From positions 3,162,001-3,226,000 of the forward strand of contig NC_049905.1 in assembly GCF_001411555.2 (NCBI RefSeq): a stretch of DNA of 64,000 nt. The letters run 5' to 3'. The notes under the pieces are model-generated. The model did no database searches and was not told where the DNA came from. It was given only the letters and a program-made list of their open reading frames with translations. The position numbers and the translations under genes are program-made. The stretch comes from Juglans regia. Its lineage: Eukaryota; Streptophyta; Magnoliopsida; Fagales; Juglandaceae. This document shows, piece after piece, positions 23,840 through 35,169 of this stretch (positions are counted from its first letter, which is position 1; every line of letters begins with the position of its first letter).

Positions 23840-24070
23840 ATGTCAAAGGCTGCGAGCACGGGTACTCGGCAGGCTACCGAGGCAGCACCAGCCCCTCTAC
23901 TTCAGATGCAGAGGCGGCCCAGTTACGGACAAAGGTTGGCAACAATTGCAGAAGAAAGCGAGAGTGGTGGTCATAGCAGTCAGAGCTGCAACCTGAAACC
24001 GCCGGCCATTAGCAGCACGTCCGGCAAGGTTGATTATCCCAAGCGAAAGCCCTCCATGGTGGCTAATTAA
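23840..24070 (+). CDS. Possible small protein, 76 aa, Ser-rich and basic
   Basis: I do not recognise this frame. It begins MSKAASTGTRQATEAAPAPL, contains RRPSYGQRLATIAEESE and ends near KRKPSMVAN. It is the only GC-balanced coding-like stretch between 22 and 24.8 kb. A TATA-like 'cctataaatg' lies about 100 bp upstream (near 23740) with a plausible leader between. There is no signal peptide or membrane segment. The predicted chain is polar and probably disordered. It could be a genuine small gene, one exon of something larger, or chance. Confidence 0.35.
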   Translation: MSKAASTGTRQATEAAPAPLLQMQRRPSYGQRLATIAEESESGGHSSQSCNLKPPAISSTSGKVDYPKRKPSMVAN

Positions 24071-25139
24071 TGAATCTGCTTAAGATGATCATGCATGTCG
24101 TTTCCCTAGCTAGTTTGTATGTGTACGTACCTGCCATGTAATTGAATGGCTTCTTCTGTACGTACCATAAATTAGGGTGAAGTTATCAAAGGATGGGATG
24201 TTACAAGAACAAAATGAATAAAGCCGATCGCTATAGTCAATGAATCTGCAATCATGCATGTACATTAAATCATGTATGGATTATTTCTCTTCTTTTTATT
24301 GCAATCGATGTCATTTTATAGGTCTGCGTACTGTTCCTAAGAGGCCGATGGAGCTTTAAACTTTATTTTTCTTTGGACGTGACCAATACCATGGTGGTAT
24401 ATCCTCTTGGCTAATCAAGAATCAAATAACAGTACTGGTAACACTACAAATTTATTAAATAAAACTTTTGGTTTAAAAAATAATCATTTTCACCACAAAT
24501 TAAGAATATTTATATTAGCTGTTGCTTCCAAATTTCCAATGAAAAGGTTATATTAGTTGTGATTGCTAAGCTTATAATGATTAATGCTCCCAACCCAAAT
24601 CATACTTCGAATTAATAAAATATATTAATTCAAATCATTTAATTACTATTCGTAAATATATTGAAACATTCTAAGTTAATAAAATATTTTATAAAACAAA
24701 ATGGAAAAAGCTTGAGGAAGAAGACCATACTTGAGTGCTTATGGAATCAACTTTTTTATTAATCTCTCGTAAATTGTTGTTTTGAAATTAGATTATAATT
24801 ACCATTTTACGAGGACATGTAATTATGGGCTCAACCCTTAAAAAAGAAAAAATGGGAAAAGCCCTTAGAGGGCCCAACCAGTCGGCCCAAGGCCTTGGAG
24901 GCCCATCTTCTTTACCCCCCACACCATCTTCTTGTTCCCTTCTCTCCCGTGGCGCACCCCTTCCCCCACGGCTCTCTCTCCCTCTGCAACCCGTGAGCTC
25001 TGCACGCCACCCATGCTCCCCACTACACCTCCTGACCATCACCATTTCTCCCCAACCCATGTCGTCCCTCTCTGTCTCTATTATTAAGAGTGCATATGCT
25101 TTACACACGTGTACAGAAAAGTTAGTTAATGTATTAGCC
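24071..25139. other. Intergenic, GC-rich at right
   Basis: 24071-24800 is AT-rich flank without a gene. 24830-25080 is C-rich and pyrimidine-biased and may belong to the Copia LTR that follows; I could not find its left LTR boundary. Antiparallel frames at 24788-25151 are low-complexity. Confidence 0.4.
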
Positions 25140-25885
25140 AATCAGAGTTAAATTTGACTTTGTATATAAAGCAGTTTCTTTGTAAACATTTCAGTATGAT
25201 GAATAAAATCATTTTCTTATTCTCTGGAAATTGGAGGTCTCGATATTCTTGATATGGTATCAGCGGAAATTAGGTATTTTCTCCTCTAATTTCTACTTCT
25301 TCTCTTCCTATCATGGCTGATCACACACATCCTTCTTCCGCTGTTGAATCTGATCCTCGTAGCTCTTACTTTCTCACCAACACTGATGATCCTGGTGTTC
25401 TTCTAGTTAGTGAGAAATTGAGCAATAATAATTACCATTCGTGGTCACGCTCAATGTTTCTTTCATTAAAGGCACGCAACAAGCTCGGTTTCATTGATGG
25501 CTCACTTTCTGCTCCAAAAGAGGATGATCCTCTGTTTTCTCCATGGAGTAAGTGTGACACAATTGTGCTTTCATGGCTGCTGAATTCTCTGTCCTCGAAG
25601 ATTGCTCAAAGTGTCATCTATGTTGATTCCTCTAATGCAATGTGGCTGGAGCCGAAGGAGAGGTTTTCACAAGGAAATGGTCCTCACATCTTTGAATTAC
25701 AAACTGCAATCTGTGCTTTACGTCAATATCAAAATGATGTTAGCACATATTTTACAGATTTCAATGTACCATGGGATGAACTCTTGAATTATCAACCTTT
25801 GCATGTCTGTTATTGTCAAGGTTGCAAATGTAATTCTTCTAAGATTTTTGCTGCGTATCATCACCAAAATAATAGTTCCTTATGA
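25140..25885 (+). mobile_element. Ty1/Copia retrotransposon, 5' remnant (LTR end, PBS, gag start)
   Basis: The right end of an LTR carries a TATA-like tttgtatataaagc (about 25158) and a polyadenylation-like aataaaat. It is followed by tggtatcagcgga at 25255-25267, a primer-binding site complementary to initiator Met-tRNA. A gag frame starts at 25313 (MADHTHPSSAVESD). It has LLVSEKLSNNNYHSWSRSMF and KLGFIDGSL, the hallmarks of the Copia gag N-terminal domain. It reaches the CKCNSSK region, then ends at 25885 where similarity stops. Protease, integrase and RT are absent, so the copy is truncated. Confidence 0.8.
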
Positions 25886-26394
25886 ATTATTTGCGATGAA
25901 AATGGTTATTTGTGCGAAAATATACTCATTTTGATAGAAAATGACTGGATGCAAATAAGTAGTTTTGTTCTAGTGAAAAGAAAAAAGATGAGAGAAAGAG
26001 TTCATAATGTGATAGAAAAAGAAACACTTTTAAAATCTATGAAAAATTCTTAACATTTAACATATCTAATAAACCAAATAAAAACATGCATACAACTCAA
26101 AATTGATTTGTAAAAACTTATAGATAAAGTCATAAGAAATAATATTAATCGATCATAGATTTTGTGATAAATCGGATATAATGGATTACAAATACAAAGT
26201 TTAATTATTTAACTAATTTTACATATTAATATATATAATTTTCCCAATTAACTCAACTGATCACATATATATATATAATGTTCACTTAATTAAGTCATTA
26301 ATTGTTAATAAAGTTTTTAAAAGATAATATTATTCGAAGAACTGCCAACACCTCCAGGGGGCACCAAATTTACTAGATACGGTGGCGAATGTGC

Positions 26395-26697
26395 ATGGTC
26401 GAATCTGCCAAGCTGGAGTGTTTTTTGGCGACCGCCACTCATCATGATGTCCAGATTAATTGCTTTTAAGATTAATCCAACCGTTTCTAAATGGGGAAAA
26501 AGACCACATTTAATTGCATATACGGGAAAATACCATCTCATGATAAAAAAAAATTAAGAGAAATAAATTGCAGATACGGGCAACATGATTAACAATAGCC
26601 ATCTTCAGTATACGGACTTGTACAAGGCTGTGCTAGCTTCGTGGTAAGTTGAAAGCTGCAAAGGAGGACTTTCTTGATTCTCAGATGATCAGGCAGT
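26395..26697 (+). pseudogene. Ankyrin-gene exon 2 fragment (third cluster member)
   Basis: Closely related to the end of intron 1 and the start of exon 2 of the two ankyrin-PGG genes at 43455 and 57047. It shares 'gattaatccaaccgtttctaaatgg', the acceptor attgcag, and then sequence for LQYTDLYKAVL and AKEDFL. The frame is broken by small changes. Similarity ends at about 26697, where the transposon-protein relic on the other strand begins. Confidence 0.75.
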
Positions 26698-26725
26698 AAG
26701 TCTAAAGTACTGCGACGCCAACAAC

Positions 26726-27690
26726 TTAAACAAGTTTATCACGAATAAGTATATCACGAAGCTCTTGGAGCCGATCCTCCATGTCTTTCAGCTGACTTTG
26801 TATCGGAGCAATCTGTGCAGCTACTCGTGAATCGATCTCGATTAACATAGCCTCAAACCATGGAGGTCGTATATGATGATCTTGCTCGCTTGATGAGGTT
26901 GTACTAGCCTGCTGTGTCAATGGATACGTTAGTTGCCCAGTCTGACTAATTGGATTAGTCCAGCGAATCGGCTCCATAGGCAGCTGGTGTCCCTGCTCAT
27001 CAGACCGAATTTGTACTCCTGCCTTCAACATCAAGCCTGTAATCAATAGTCCGAAGGGTAGTCCGTTTTTAGACGAACCGAAACTTTGTGCACTGTACTG
27101 AATCCTCTTGAAGATGTGATTTGGAAGATCAATGTCGACCCCACGGACAATATCAAGTAGGAATTTCGCTTGCTCAATACTGAGTTCTGTCGTATCTTCT
27201 ATTGGCGTCACATTAGCTGCAACTATGAGGTGCAACATCTGAAAGAATGGAACCAAATCCTTGTGACTTATAACCTCATCCATGCGACGATGATCCACAT
27301 CATCTTTAGTATCAGTGAGAGCATGATATATTTCGTTGGCAGACCATTGTGAAGATTTTGGGTGCTTGTCTTGTCGAGGAAGGTCCAGAAAAGATGCAAT
27401 CGTAGTAGGATCAAAATCGACTCCCTCTCCTCGTATGAAGACAGTTGACCTAAGTTTGCGGGATGGACTAGATGTATAGAGTTCTTCGTACAACTTAAGC
27501 ACAAGATTCGAGCACACTTTCCTTTTACCTGAAGAATACGTGTCCATTGTCTCTCATTTGTAAGTATCGTGAGTAAGCTTCGATCCTCAAATTTTAAATC
27601 TTTCAAATCATCAATGTGTACCGCGAGCTCCATCAAGACAGATTGGAGTTTAGGGATTCTTGGTAAATTAGAATGGACTTGGGCTGCGAC
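26726..27690 (-). pseudogene. 'Putative plant transposon protein' (PF20167-like), frameshifted
   Basis: A 273-codon minus-strand frame (27547-26726) has the look of the plant putative-transposon-protein domain: KVCSNLVLKLYEELY, then VFIRGEGVDFDPTTIASFL, and a central DLVPFFQMLHLIVAANVTP. A C-terminal coiled segment follows (LKDMEDRLQELRDIL). The upstream part (MELAVHIDDLKDLKF) sits in another frame, so a single-base frameshift lies near 27520. An acceptor-like site precedes it near 27705. These proteins are abundant in plant genomes and transposon-borne; their role is unknown. The related relic is at 18013-18482. Confidence 0.75.
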
Positions 27691-27705
27691 GCGCCTCCTA
27701 GATAA

Positions 27706-28502
27706 ACTATAAACATTAACATATCAAAATAGATCAGAACAATATTAATAAAATTTACAAATTAATATCATTATACGATTATAGTAATAAAACAATCAAG
27801 ACATAATATTATTTTATATATACAAATATTCTTATTTTGTATATCATCAATTTGCTTTCTCACATCAATCAATACATACAATGATTAAACCATACGTACG
27901 TGATTGAGATAATCAGATAAATTATCAACATGATTGCATGGATCGATTTATTTGCCTTAATTTAAATCGGTGAAAGTGCTTAATTAAAACTACGTACTAC
28001 TGAAAACAAGACAGCAGGTGATCAAGAGCAACGACAACTCTTAGCATCTCGACTGTACGCACACTGGAAACAGAAGATGAAACATCATGAACACACTGAA
28101 AACAGAAAATATTTGCTCCAAAATTACAAGTAATACTTACCCATATTCGCTGGAGATGTTCTAATTTACAAATTAAACTGCCGGCGCTTCTAAATCTCAG
28201 TTGGCTGCAGTTGTAATAAGCGGTAGACGACCGAACATGGAGAAATAAGATCGATCGATCCTCACTCGCACAGCTAATGCCTAAGAAATCTTGTATTACT
28301 ACGTAGTACGTACTTAATTAATATAAAGACTTGAGCGAAATAATTAAATAATACTTACTCATGTACGTACGTATAAGTGAATTAATTATATATTAAGAGA
28401 GTGTTTTTTTGCCCCCAAGGATGTATTGATAATTACAAAACTAATGTTTGACCCGTCAATCGCTCGGGCGATCAATGAGATGCCAGCGAAGTAATATTAT
28501 AA
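27706..28502. other. AT-rich intergenic stretch
   Basis: Nothing gene-like is seen. It contains several 'acgtacgta' words and short AT repeats. Confidence 0.5.
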
Positions 28503-28752
28503 AAAATAATGCTACTCTTACCAATGAGTTTTACCAATAGTTTTTACCGCTCTACTTATTTTATTTTTTTATTATTATTTTTTTTTACTTAATAATTAAG
28601 TAAGTACTTTTTAATAATATTATGAATTTTTTTATTTTTTTAAAAATATTTAAATGTATTAAAAAAATACATAAAAGAAAATACAAAAAAAAAAATCTCA
28701 CAATTACATTAACGGTAGCTCCCAGCGGTAGCTGGGAGCGGTGGCCCTAGCG
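28503..28752. mobile_element. MITE with GGTGGC-type right end
   Basis: Begins aataatgctactcttacca, has an AT-rich core with inverted halves (ttaataatatta region), and ends in a short GC-rich inverted-repeat part (cggtagctcccagcggtagc). Similar in plan to 35170-35533. Confidence 0.45.
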
Positions 28753-28769
28753 CCACTCTTTTTAAAAGG

Positions 28770-28990
28770 GTTAAAGCCGGACCAGTCAAGCCTCCCCCAC
28801 CACTGTTGGTTGGCCCGGCGTTCTCCGTCTTTGGGGGGTCCACATCATGAGTCATGACTAGTTTGTCTACTGGGTCAATCGAACGACCTTGGATTCGCCA
28901 GTTGTAATATGCCTAGCTAGCAACATAATTAATTAAATTACAATATGCCCCATATATATGATATATTAAAGGCCTTCGTTAATATTGGAG
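28770..28990. repeat. Copy of the ankyrin-gene upstream region
   Basis: Similar to 42855-43030, the 5' flank of the first ankyrin-PGG gene: shared aaagccggaccagtc, cccccac, tggcccg and tactgggtcaat words. Together with 26395-26697 it indicates a broken extra member of the cluster, now split by transposons. Confidence 0.65.
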
Positions 28991-29069
28991 CCAGCTCATG
29001 TAATATGCCTTGGCATCTTAATTGATTTCTAAGTACGTACGTACAATTGCAAAAATATAAAATAAAACT

Positions 29070-29519
29070 CTTTGGGAGTACCACTGTTTGATCTCTGCTC
29101 TTTGGGGGAAAAGAGCTTCCCCGTCGATTGTGACTTTATTATCAAAATTATTAGTAAATAGAAAATCCTTAGCCATGATGGGCTTGTATATCCCTTGATG
29201 CAATGTTTTATCAACCTACATTTTGTTCCCTGCAGCTTTATTTTATTGGAATTGTTGGTATGTAGATCCTAATTTGTTTTCTTTGTATCATAACAATTTA
29301 TCAGTATTATGACAGTACTGAATGATGGCTTGCTATTTTCATGGTTTATCTAATTTTTGAGACTTTATTACATGATGCTCTGCTTATCACAAAATAATCC
29401 CAAGAATGAGATCAACAGGTCTTTACTCACTTCTTCATGTTATAAATGTCTAATTTTGTCCATGGTATTTGTAGAGGGAACCATGAATGTTTATTGGCTT
29501 TGTCTTTATTGTGTGAACC

Positions 29520-29563
<44 letters not shown>

Positions 29564-30177
29564 TTCATCCTTTTTTTATTTGCCTTTAACCTTTTGGGAA
29601 CAACCCATGCATCTGACTTTGGACCACATTCTTATATTTCAAACATTTCTTTTTGTGCACTTTAAGGAATACAAGAATAAGATTACTCAAGAATTTTTCA
29701 AAATAAATTGTCAAAACAAATAACCATGACATCAAAATCATAATAATGAAACTCGTTTTTTCCAGTTTTCTCTTACGTCTCTAAATCAATTTCTACTTGA
29801 TGTCTAACAGTTTGGATACCCATTGAGACTTGTATCTTATGAAGGTCGGTTTTTAATCAATGAATTGTCTTTTGGCCATATGTTGGTATTTCAAGATCAT
29901 ACCAACAGAAAACCCCACAAGACTACGTAGCCTACATAGTTGACAAGTATTGAAATTTGTAAATGACCCAAGTACGCAAATAATGGTATAAAAAAACACC
30001 ATTAATAATTTACAAAATTACCTCATAATTTACGCAACCAAAAAATCGATAGCCTTCATTATGCTCAGTATGAGCAGTTCGTCGAGATGCTTTAACACTA
30101 CAATAACATACTGGGTATCCATACTAACGATAGTTTGTTGAACGTGAAAAATTCTTTGGGAGTACCACTGTTTGATC
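29070..30177. repeat. 24-bp direct repeat bounding ~1.08 kb
   Basis: The words ctttgggagtaccactgttt plus gatc occur at 29070-29093 and 30154-30177. The DNA between has no gene. It holds an (AT)n tract at 29522-29561 and one CACTACAATAACA word at 30098. The origin (insertion with duplicated target or repair filler) is unclear. Confidence 0.6.
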
Positions 30178-30484
30178 CCTTAGGAAAATTAATAAGACAA
30201 TTTGGGAAAAATGAGGACTCGGATTTGATTATAACATAATACATGCATGTAAGAATGACTGCATATTATTTTGGTGAGAGAATGAACTGTTGAACGAGTG
30301 TCCCATATGCCACGAATCAAGATGGACATCGGACAAGCAAAATGTGCTGCAAAAGATTCTACGCCACTTTCCATTGATACCTAGATTACAATGATTATTT
30401 ATGTCACGCGTAACGGTTGTAGATATGACATGACACTCATCAGACAGAGTAAGGAACGATAATATTTTGTCACATCCTGCTGAC

Positions 30485-30793
30485 TCCCAGGTATGAAAGG
30501 AATTTGATCAGAAACACTCATGGTTTGATGAAGAACCGCATAATGTGTGACTTGGATTGTTAACTGATGGATTTAATCCGTTTGAGAAAATGAGTACTAG
30601 TCATAATGCTTGGCCAGTTGTACTTATGCCGTATAATCTACTACCGTGGAAATGTATGAATGATTCATATTTCATGATGAGTTTGCTTATTCCCGGTGTA
30701 GTGCGTGGTTATGATTTGTGTGAAAAAGAGTTCGAGAAAGTTCAATGGTACGTGCTGAACAATTGCCCTGCGATAGAGAACCACTTGAAGTAA
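30485..30793 (+). pseudogene. Tnp2-type CACTA transposase remnant with internal deletion
   Basis: In frame, W-F-D-E-E-P-H-N-V is followed by a stop and then LGLLTDGFNPFEKMSTSHN, WPVVLMPYNLLPWKCM and FMMSLLIPG, the conserved Tnp2 (transposase family tnp2) block. Directly after LLIPG the frame passes to LCEKEFEKVQWYVLNNC. In intact elements that sequence belongs far downstream. The core catalytic part is therefore missing by internal deletion. Confidence 0.8.
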
Positions 30794-31067
30794 GTTATAA
30801 CTTTTTCTTAATTTAAATTCAGTCATTTACTTTAAAAAAATTCTAAAAATATAAAAGATTTATGGTAATCAACAATATCAGTGATCATATTAACGTGCTC
30901 AAGGAATTGAGAGTAAATGATATAAATCAGAAACATGAAGTGGAGTTCCCGATATGGTTTGAAGAACGGGTAATGACATTACATATGCTTTACTCAATAA
31001 CCAATGAAAAAATATTGATTTAAATTTTGATATAATATATACTTTACTCAATATGTAGGTTGTACAA

Positions 31068-31737
31068 ATGCATGTGAATAATCCAAATGATATATCAGAT
31101 GAACTGTATGCATTGGTGCATGGCCCATCGAGACGCGCTGCTCGATATTTTGCATGTATTTCTCGAAAAATTAGGTCTTATACAATAGATCGAGATTGTT
31201 ATAGGAAAACTCAAAATAGTAGTGTCATAGTCGAAGGAAGTCATAATGGAGAAAACATTAATTTCTATTGTATTATTGTCGATATAATTGGAATGAAATA
31301 TTTGGGAGAGCTTGCGGTGTATCTGTTTAAGTGTGATTGGTGGGTTTTAAGCAATCATCGAACTGGAGTCCATGATGATGAATATTTTTTTAGTGTTAAT
31401 ACATAAAAAAAAATGGTATGAAGATGATAATTTTATTTTGGTTTCTCAATTATCTCAAGTATTCTATTTAGATGACCCGGAGTTAGGAAATCAATGGCGA
31501 GTAGAACAAAAATATTCTCCAAGAGATATATATGATGTTATCTCTCAGGCAGAAGGACAAGATAAAGAAGAAGATGGCCCATCTACTCAAGAAGCATGTC
31601 AAGAGAGTCAACCTGCCTTAAATTTGTTTGTGGATTTGAGACAGTATGAGATAATTCCATTAAATAGAGAATATATTGAGACTAAAATTGTTGATGCGAC
31701 AATTGAAGAAAATGTGAATCATCTGAAGTATCTATAG
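31068..31737 (+). pseudogene. CACTA transposase C-terminal (DUF4216-like) remnant
   Basis: Two frames, 31068-31406 and 31372-31737, overlap and differ by a shift. They give a continuous DUF4216-like pattern: LYALVHGPSRRAARY, GENINFYCIIVDIIGMKYLG, VYLFKCDWW, then the shifted frame FILVSQLSQVFYLDDPELG and W-R-V-E-Q-K-Y-S-P-R-D-I-Y-D-V. The frameshift lies at about 31375-31405. Confidence 0.75.
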
Positions 31738-32039
31738 ATGATGAGAGCGAATTGTCAAATGACACTGATAGAGATTATGATTGACCAATTATGTGTTAAC
31801 ATTACATTTGATGACAAATATTTTACTTATTGAATGTATCAGTAGTATGAAATTATGCCACCAAATAGGAAGGAAGTTCGCAACTCATCTTCATCTGTTC
31901 CTAGCTCTCATTCAGACTCACCATTAGAGATTGACTCTACATAATAAGGTAAAATTCTAATACTCATAAAAGTTATTAATTAAGGTACTATAACAGACAT
32001 ATAATAGAGATTGATTACAATATTATATTTTATAGAGTC

Positions 32040-33340
32040 TACAGTACAATCTCGTCAAGGTGAGGCACCACTAAAGGGGTGATGTTGAAAAAATATCGTA
32101 AGGTGGGTAAAATCAAGGTTAACATTCCTAATGAACGTTCCAGAGGTGAAGGACAACCAGCAGCTTGGCTTGCATCGCATGTGGGTGCTCTTACAAGAAC
32201 TTATGCACCTTTGGCAACGACTTCATGGAAGAAAGTCTCTTAAGATGTTAAAGAACTTATCAAGAAGCGTTGTTTGGTAATGTTTAAAATATTGATTTAG
32301 TAGAATAAATTTCTATATTTTACTTAGATTTATAATATTATAAATGATAATATGTTTGTGACTATTTTTTTAATGATGATTTCGAATTAAATTTTGGTCG
32401 GAAAAAGAAGCATAAGACTGTGGAAGAGCTTATGGGTAATACATTCTGCAAATATAAGACGAGGTATCATGACCATTATAATAAGTTTGAAAAGAAGGAA
32501 GATCCAACATCCTTTTTAGGATGTCCGACCTTTTGAGTGGGAAAAACTTTGTGACATGTTTGAGAATCCATCATATCGAGTATAATTAAATTTAATTATT
32601 TTACTTGTCATTTTTGTCATTTCGCTTCATAATATTTTCAATTTCTTTGCAGGAGCGGAGTTCTATAAACAAAACAAATAGATCAAAGTTGAAGATTAAT
32701 CATCATGGAGGCTCAAAATTTTTCCATCGCCTTTCTAAGAAATTGTTATTGCTATTTTTTTTATTGGATATAGTTAATTATTTGAATGAATCATAATGAC
32801 TTTATATCTTAATACATATTTATTGTAACAAGATTCAGATACCAATTATGATCTAACAAAATTATATACTGCATCGTATACTGATCGTAATAGAGAGTGG
32901 ACTCATCTTGATGCCTGTGAAATTATGTAAGTATTATGAACTATTTTAATTAAATATATTAGAATATTTATGACGATATTAATTCTTTATCTTATATATG
33001 TCTAGGATAAAATGGTTGCCTTACGTACTAAATTTGCGTCATATCAAAATTCATCAATAAGTGATATTGATATTTTTACACAAGTCCTGAGTCAACGTTC
33101 AGGATATTTGAGGGGTTTGGGTTCCTGTGTGAAGCATTCTCCCTCTTCCTCTTCTTTCGAGTTTGCATCTATGACTTCTATAGCGCTAGAGAATGCAAAT
33201 TCCAGAATCGAAGAATTGACTGCAAGGCAGCATGAGTTAGAGGCTCAATTGGCAAAACAAGTAGACGTGGAGATGCGCCTCAAACAAAATGAAGAACAAC
33301 AAGAAGAGTTCAGAAGACAGATGTAACTCCAAATGCAGCT
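32040..33340 (+). pseudogene. Transposase_24-like second CACTA protein, several broken exons
   Basis: Pieces in order: AWLASHVGALTRTYAPLATT (about 32165-32225), KKHKTVEELMGNTFCKYKTR (about 32405-32465), PFEWEKLCDMFENPSY in another frame (about 32530-32575), NKTNRSKLKINHHGGSKFF (about 32660-32720), YTASYTDRNREWTHLDACE (about 32865-32925) and a last coiled-coil exon at 33012-33326. That exon has DIFTQVLSQRSGYLRGLG and heptad-rich IEELTARQHELEAQLAKQ. Stops and a shift interrupt the middle. Plant CACTA elements commonly pair this protein with Tnp2. Confidence 0.7.
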
Positions 33341-33564
33341 GCTTATGCAACAGTACAGGCCTCCAAGCAACTAATGGTTTTTTACTTACAGATTTTGAGA
33401 TTATCTATTTATTTACAAACAATGCCAGTCTCACAGTTATTTATTTAGTTTGCACTTATTATAAAACTTTTGTGAGTATTAAATAGTTTCTAATGTATTT
33501 TTTCAAATATTACGAATGTCTATTTAATTTTTTTTTTTATTGAGTTTAAATAAAATAGTTATTG

Positions 33565-33880
33565 TTCGAACGACCACATAACATTCGAACGTAATTTATT
33601 AAATCATTCAAATTATTACTTAACGTTCGAACGCTATTTATTTTTGTAGCGTTCGAACGATGACATAATGTTCGAACGCCATTTAGTTTCGTAGTGTTCG
33701 AACATAACTTTTTCCCGTTCAAATGCTTAAACAGTTCAATCTGCCCTTTTAACGTTCGAACGAAAAGTTAAATTTATACCGTTCGAACGGGTGTATAATT
33801 TATTTTTGTTCGAACATATTTTGCAATCGTTCAAATAAGTTAATCTTGATCGTACGTAAAATTGTAACCGTTTGAATGAT
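33565..33880. repeat. CACTA subterminal array of TTCGAAC motifs
   Basis: Nine exact TTCGAAC words occur in about 250 bp (first at 33565, last near 33809), several within the full palindrome CGTTCGAACG. Degenerate forms (gttcaaat, gtttgaat) follow up to 33880. In CACTA elements such subterminal repeats are the binding sites of the TnpA-type protein and are needed for excision. Confidence 0.85.
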
Positions 33881-34415
33881 ATTCTAAGACGAATTACAAC
33901 TGTGACAAAAAGAAATTTCTATTCAAATATGTTCCAACGGTTTTTTTCAAATTCGTCCCAAACGATATTTTTTGAGACGAAATGGTGATTTTCATCCCAA
34001 TATATCTATTAGGATAGTGTTGTTGGAATGAACTCGGGACGATTTTGTTTTGCAAAAAATACTTTGGATCAAAATGACTATAATTTGGGATGAAATTTTT
34101 TATCCCTAAAGAGCCTTTCTGTTGTAGTGTCAACTAATTCTCGATTAGATGTTTAATTTGTATGTAAAGTATAATTTTGTTGACGGTTTTTGAAACTTCT
34201 AAGAAAAGGTAATGTTCATGATCAATTATAAAATTTAAAATAAAGAATAACTGCCTTTTTTTTTTTAAGATGGATTTATATATATATATGGGATTTTGTG
34301 ATTAATGGTAGTTATTTGCAGTGAGATCCATGAAAGTAAATATGTCTGGATTGACAAAGTTCTTTAAAAATTTGTTTATTTTGGCCGTTTTGAGAATGGT
34401 TAATTAGGATCCAGT

Positions 34416-34676
34416 CAGTGGCGGACCTACACAGGGGGGCCATGGCCCCCAAAGTTTGAAAAAAAAAAAAAAAATTGTATTAGTCTTTTTATGATTTAAT
34501 AAGATTATATTATCTCATATTGTGTTGATTTTTTCTCTAAAACATTATCTTAACCTCCTCTATAAAATTATTTTAATATTATAAATTATTTTGACTCAAA
34601 AATAGAATAAAAAATATTTTATTATAATTTTAGCTTTGCTCTGCCCTCTTACAACAAATTTCTAGTTTCGTCACTG
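34416..34676. mobile_element. hAT-type MITE with near-perfect 8-bp target duplication
   Basis: 261 bp from CAGTGGCGGACCTA to TAGTTTCGTCACTG (imperfect inverted ends). It is flanked by gatccagt (34408-34415) and gatccaat (34677-34684), 7 of 8 bases equal. The interior has a poly-A run and no frame. Confidence 0.75.
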
Positions 34677-35169
34677 GATCCAATGAATATATGAAAGGAG
34701 AAAGTTCTGAAATTTTTTTTAGACTGGCACCTTTGTACAAATATTATTTTTAATAAATATCGATTCCATGAGTTCCAATTTGGATTTTTATAAAAAGAGA
34801 AATGTATTAATCACAAAAAAATTTTATAAAAATAAATTTATAAATTGACGTATTTTGAAGTAATACGTTAGATTATAATGTTATTTTTTTATATATATAA
34901 AATAGGTATAAGTGTTATATGAAGTCATGTCTTTTTTTTTTTTTTAATAATTATAGTACTTCTTTTATACAATTGCGTGAAATAACGAGATAAACATATA
35001 TAGTTTTATAATATTACTTCGATCGGCATCTAATTGACTGCCCGCCCTTCTTTCAAATATGTGGGTCAACATTAGTTTCATAATCGATTATATCCATGCA
35101 GGGGGCAAAGTTCTATTATTTTATTTATATATGAAATCTAATTAATTTGGAACGAGGCCAAATGCGAAG

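Larger units (their letters stand above)
30485..34132 (+). mobile_element. Decayed CACTA (En/Spm) transposon, 3' end preserved
   Basis: The right terminus is at 34132. Read inward on the minus strand it begins CACTACAACAGAAAGGCTCT, a classical CACTA end. Next to it, 33565-33880 is an array of TTCGAAC words. Leftward lie remnants of both CACTA genes: Tnp2-type transposase (30485-30793), a DUF4216-like tail (30690-31737) and a Transposase_24-like second protein (32040-33340). All are broken. No matching left terminus with subterminal TTCGAAC words was found, so the element seems truncated on the left. Confidence 0.8.

Noticed and set aside
25255..25267. tRNA-like sequence
   Set aside because: tggtatcagcgga is a retrotransposon primer-binding site next to a Copia gag, not a tRNA gene.
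30098..30120. CACTACAATAACA as the left end of the CACTA element
   Set aside because: Only the first 8 bases agree with the right end, flanking triplets differ (taa versus tca) and there is no TTCGAAC array inward; left as unproven.
33565..33880. Possible CRISPR-like or regulatory array
   Set aside because: The repeated 7-10-mers are irregularly spaced, palindromic and next to a CACTA terminus, so they are transposon subterminal repeats.
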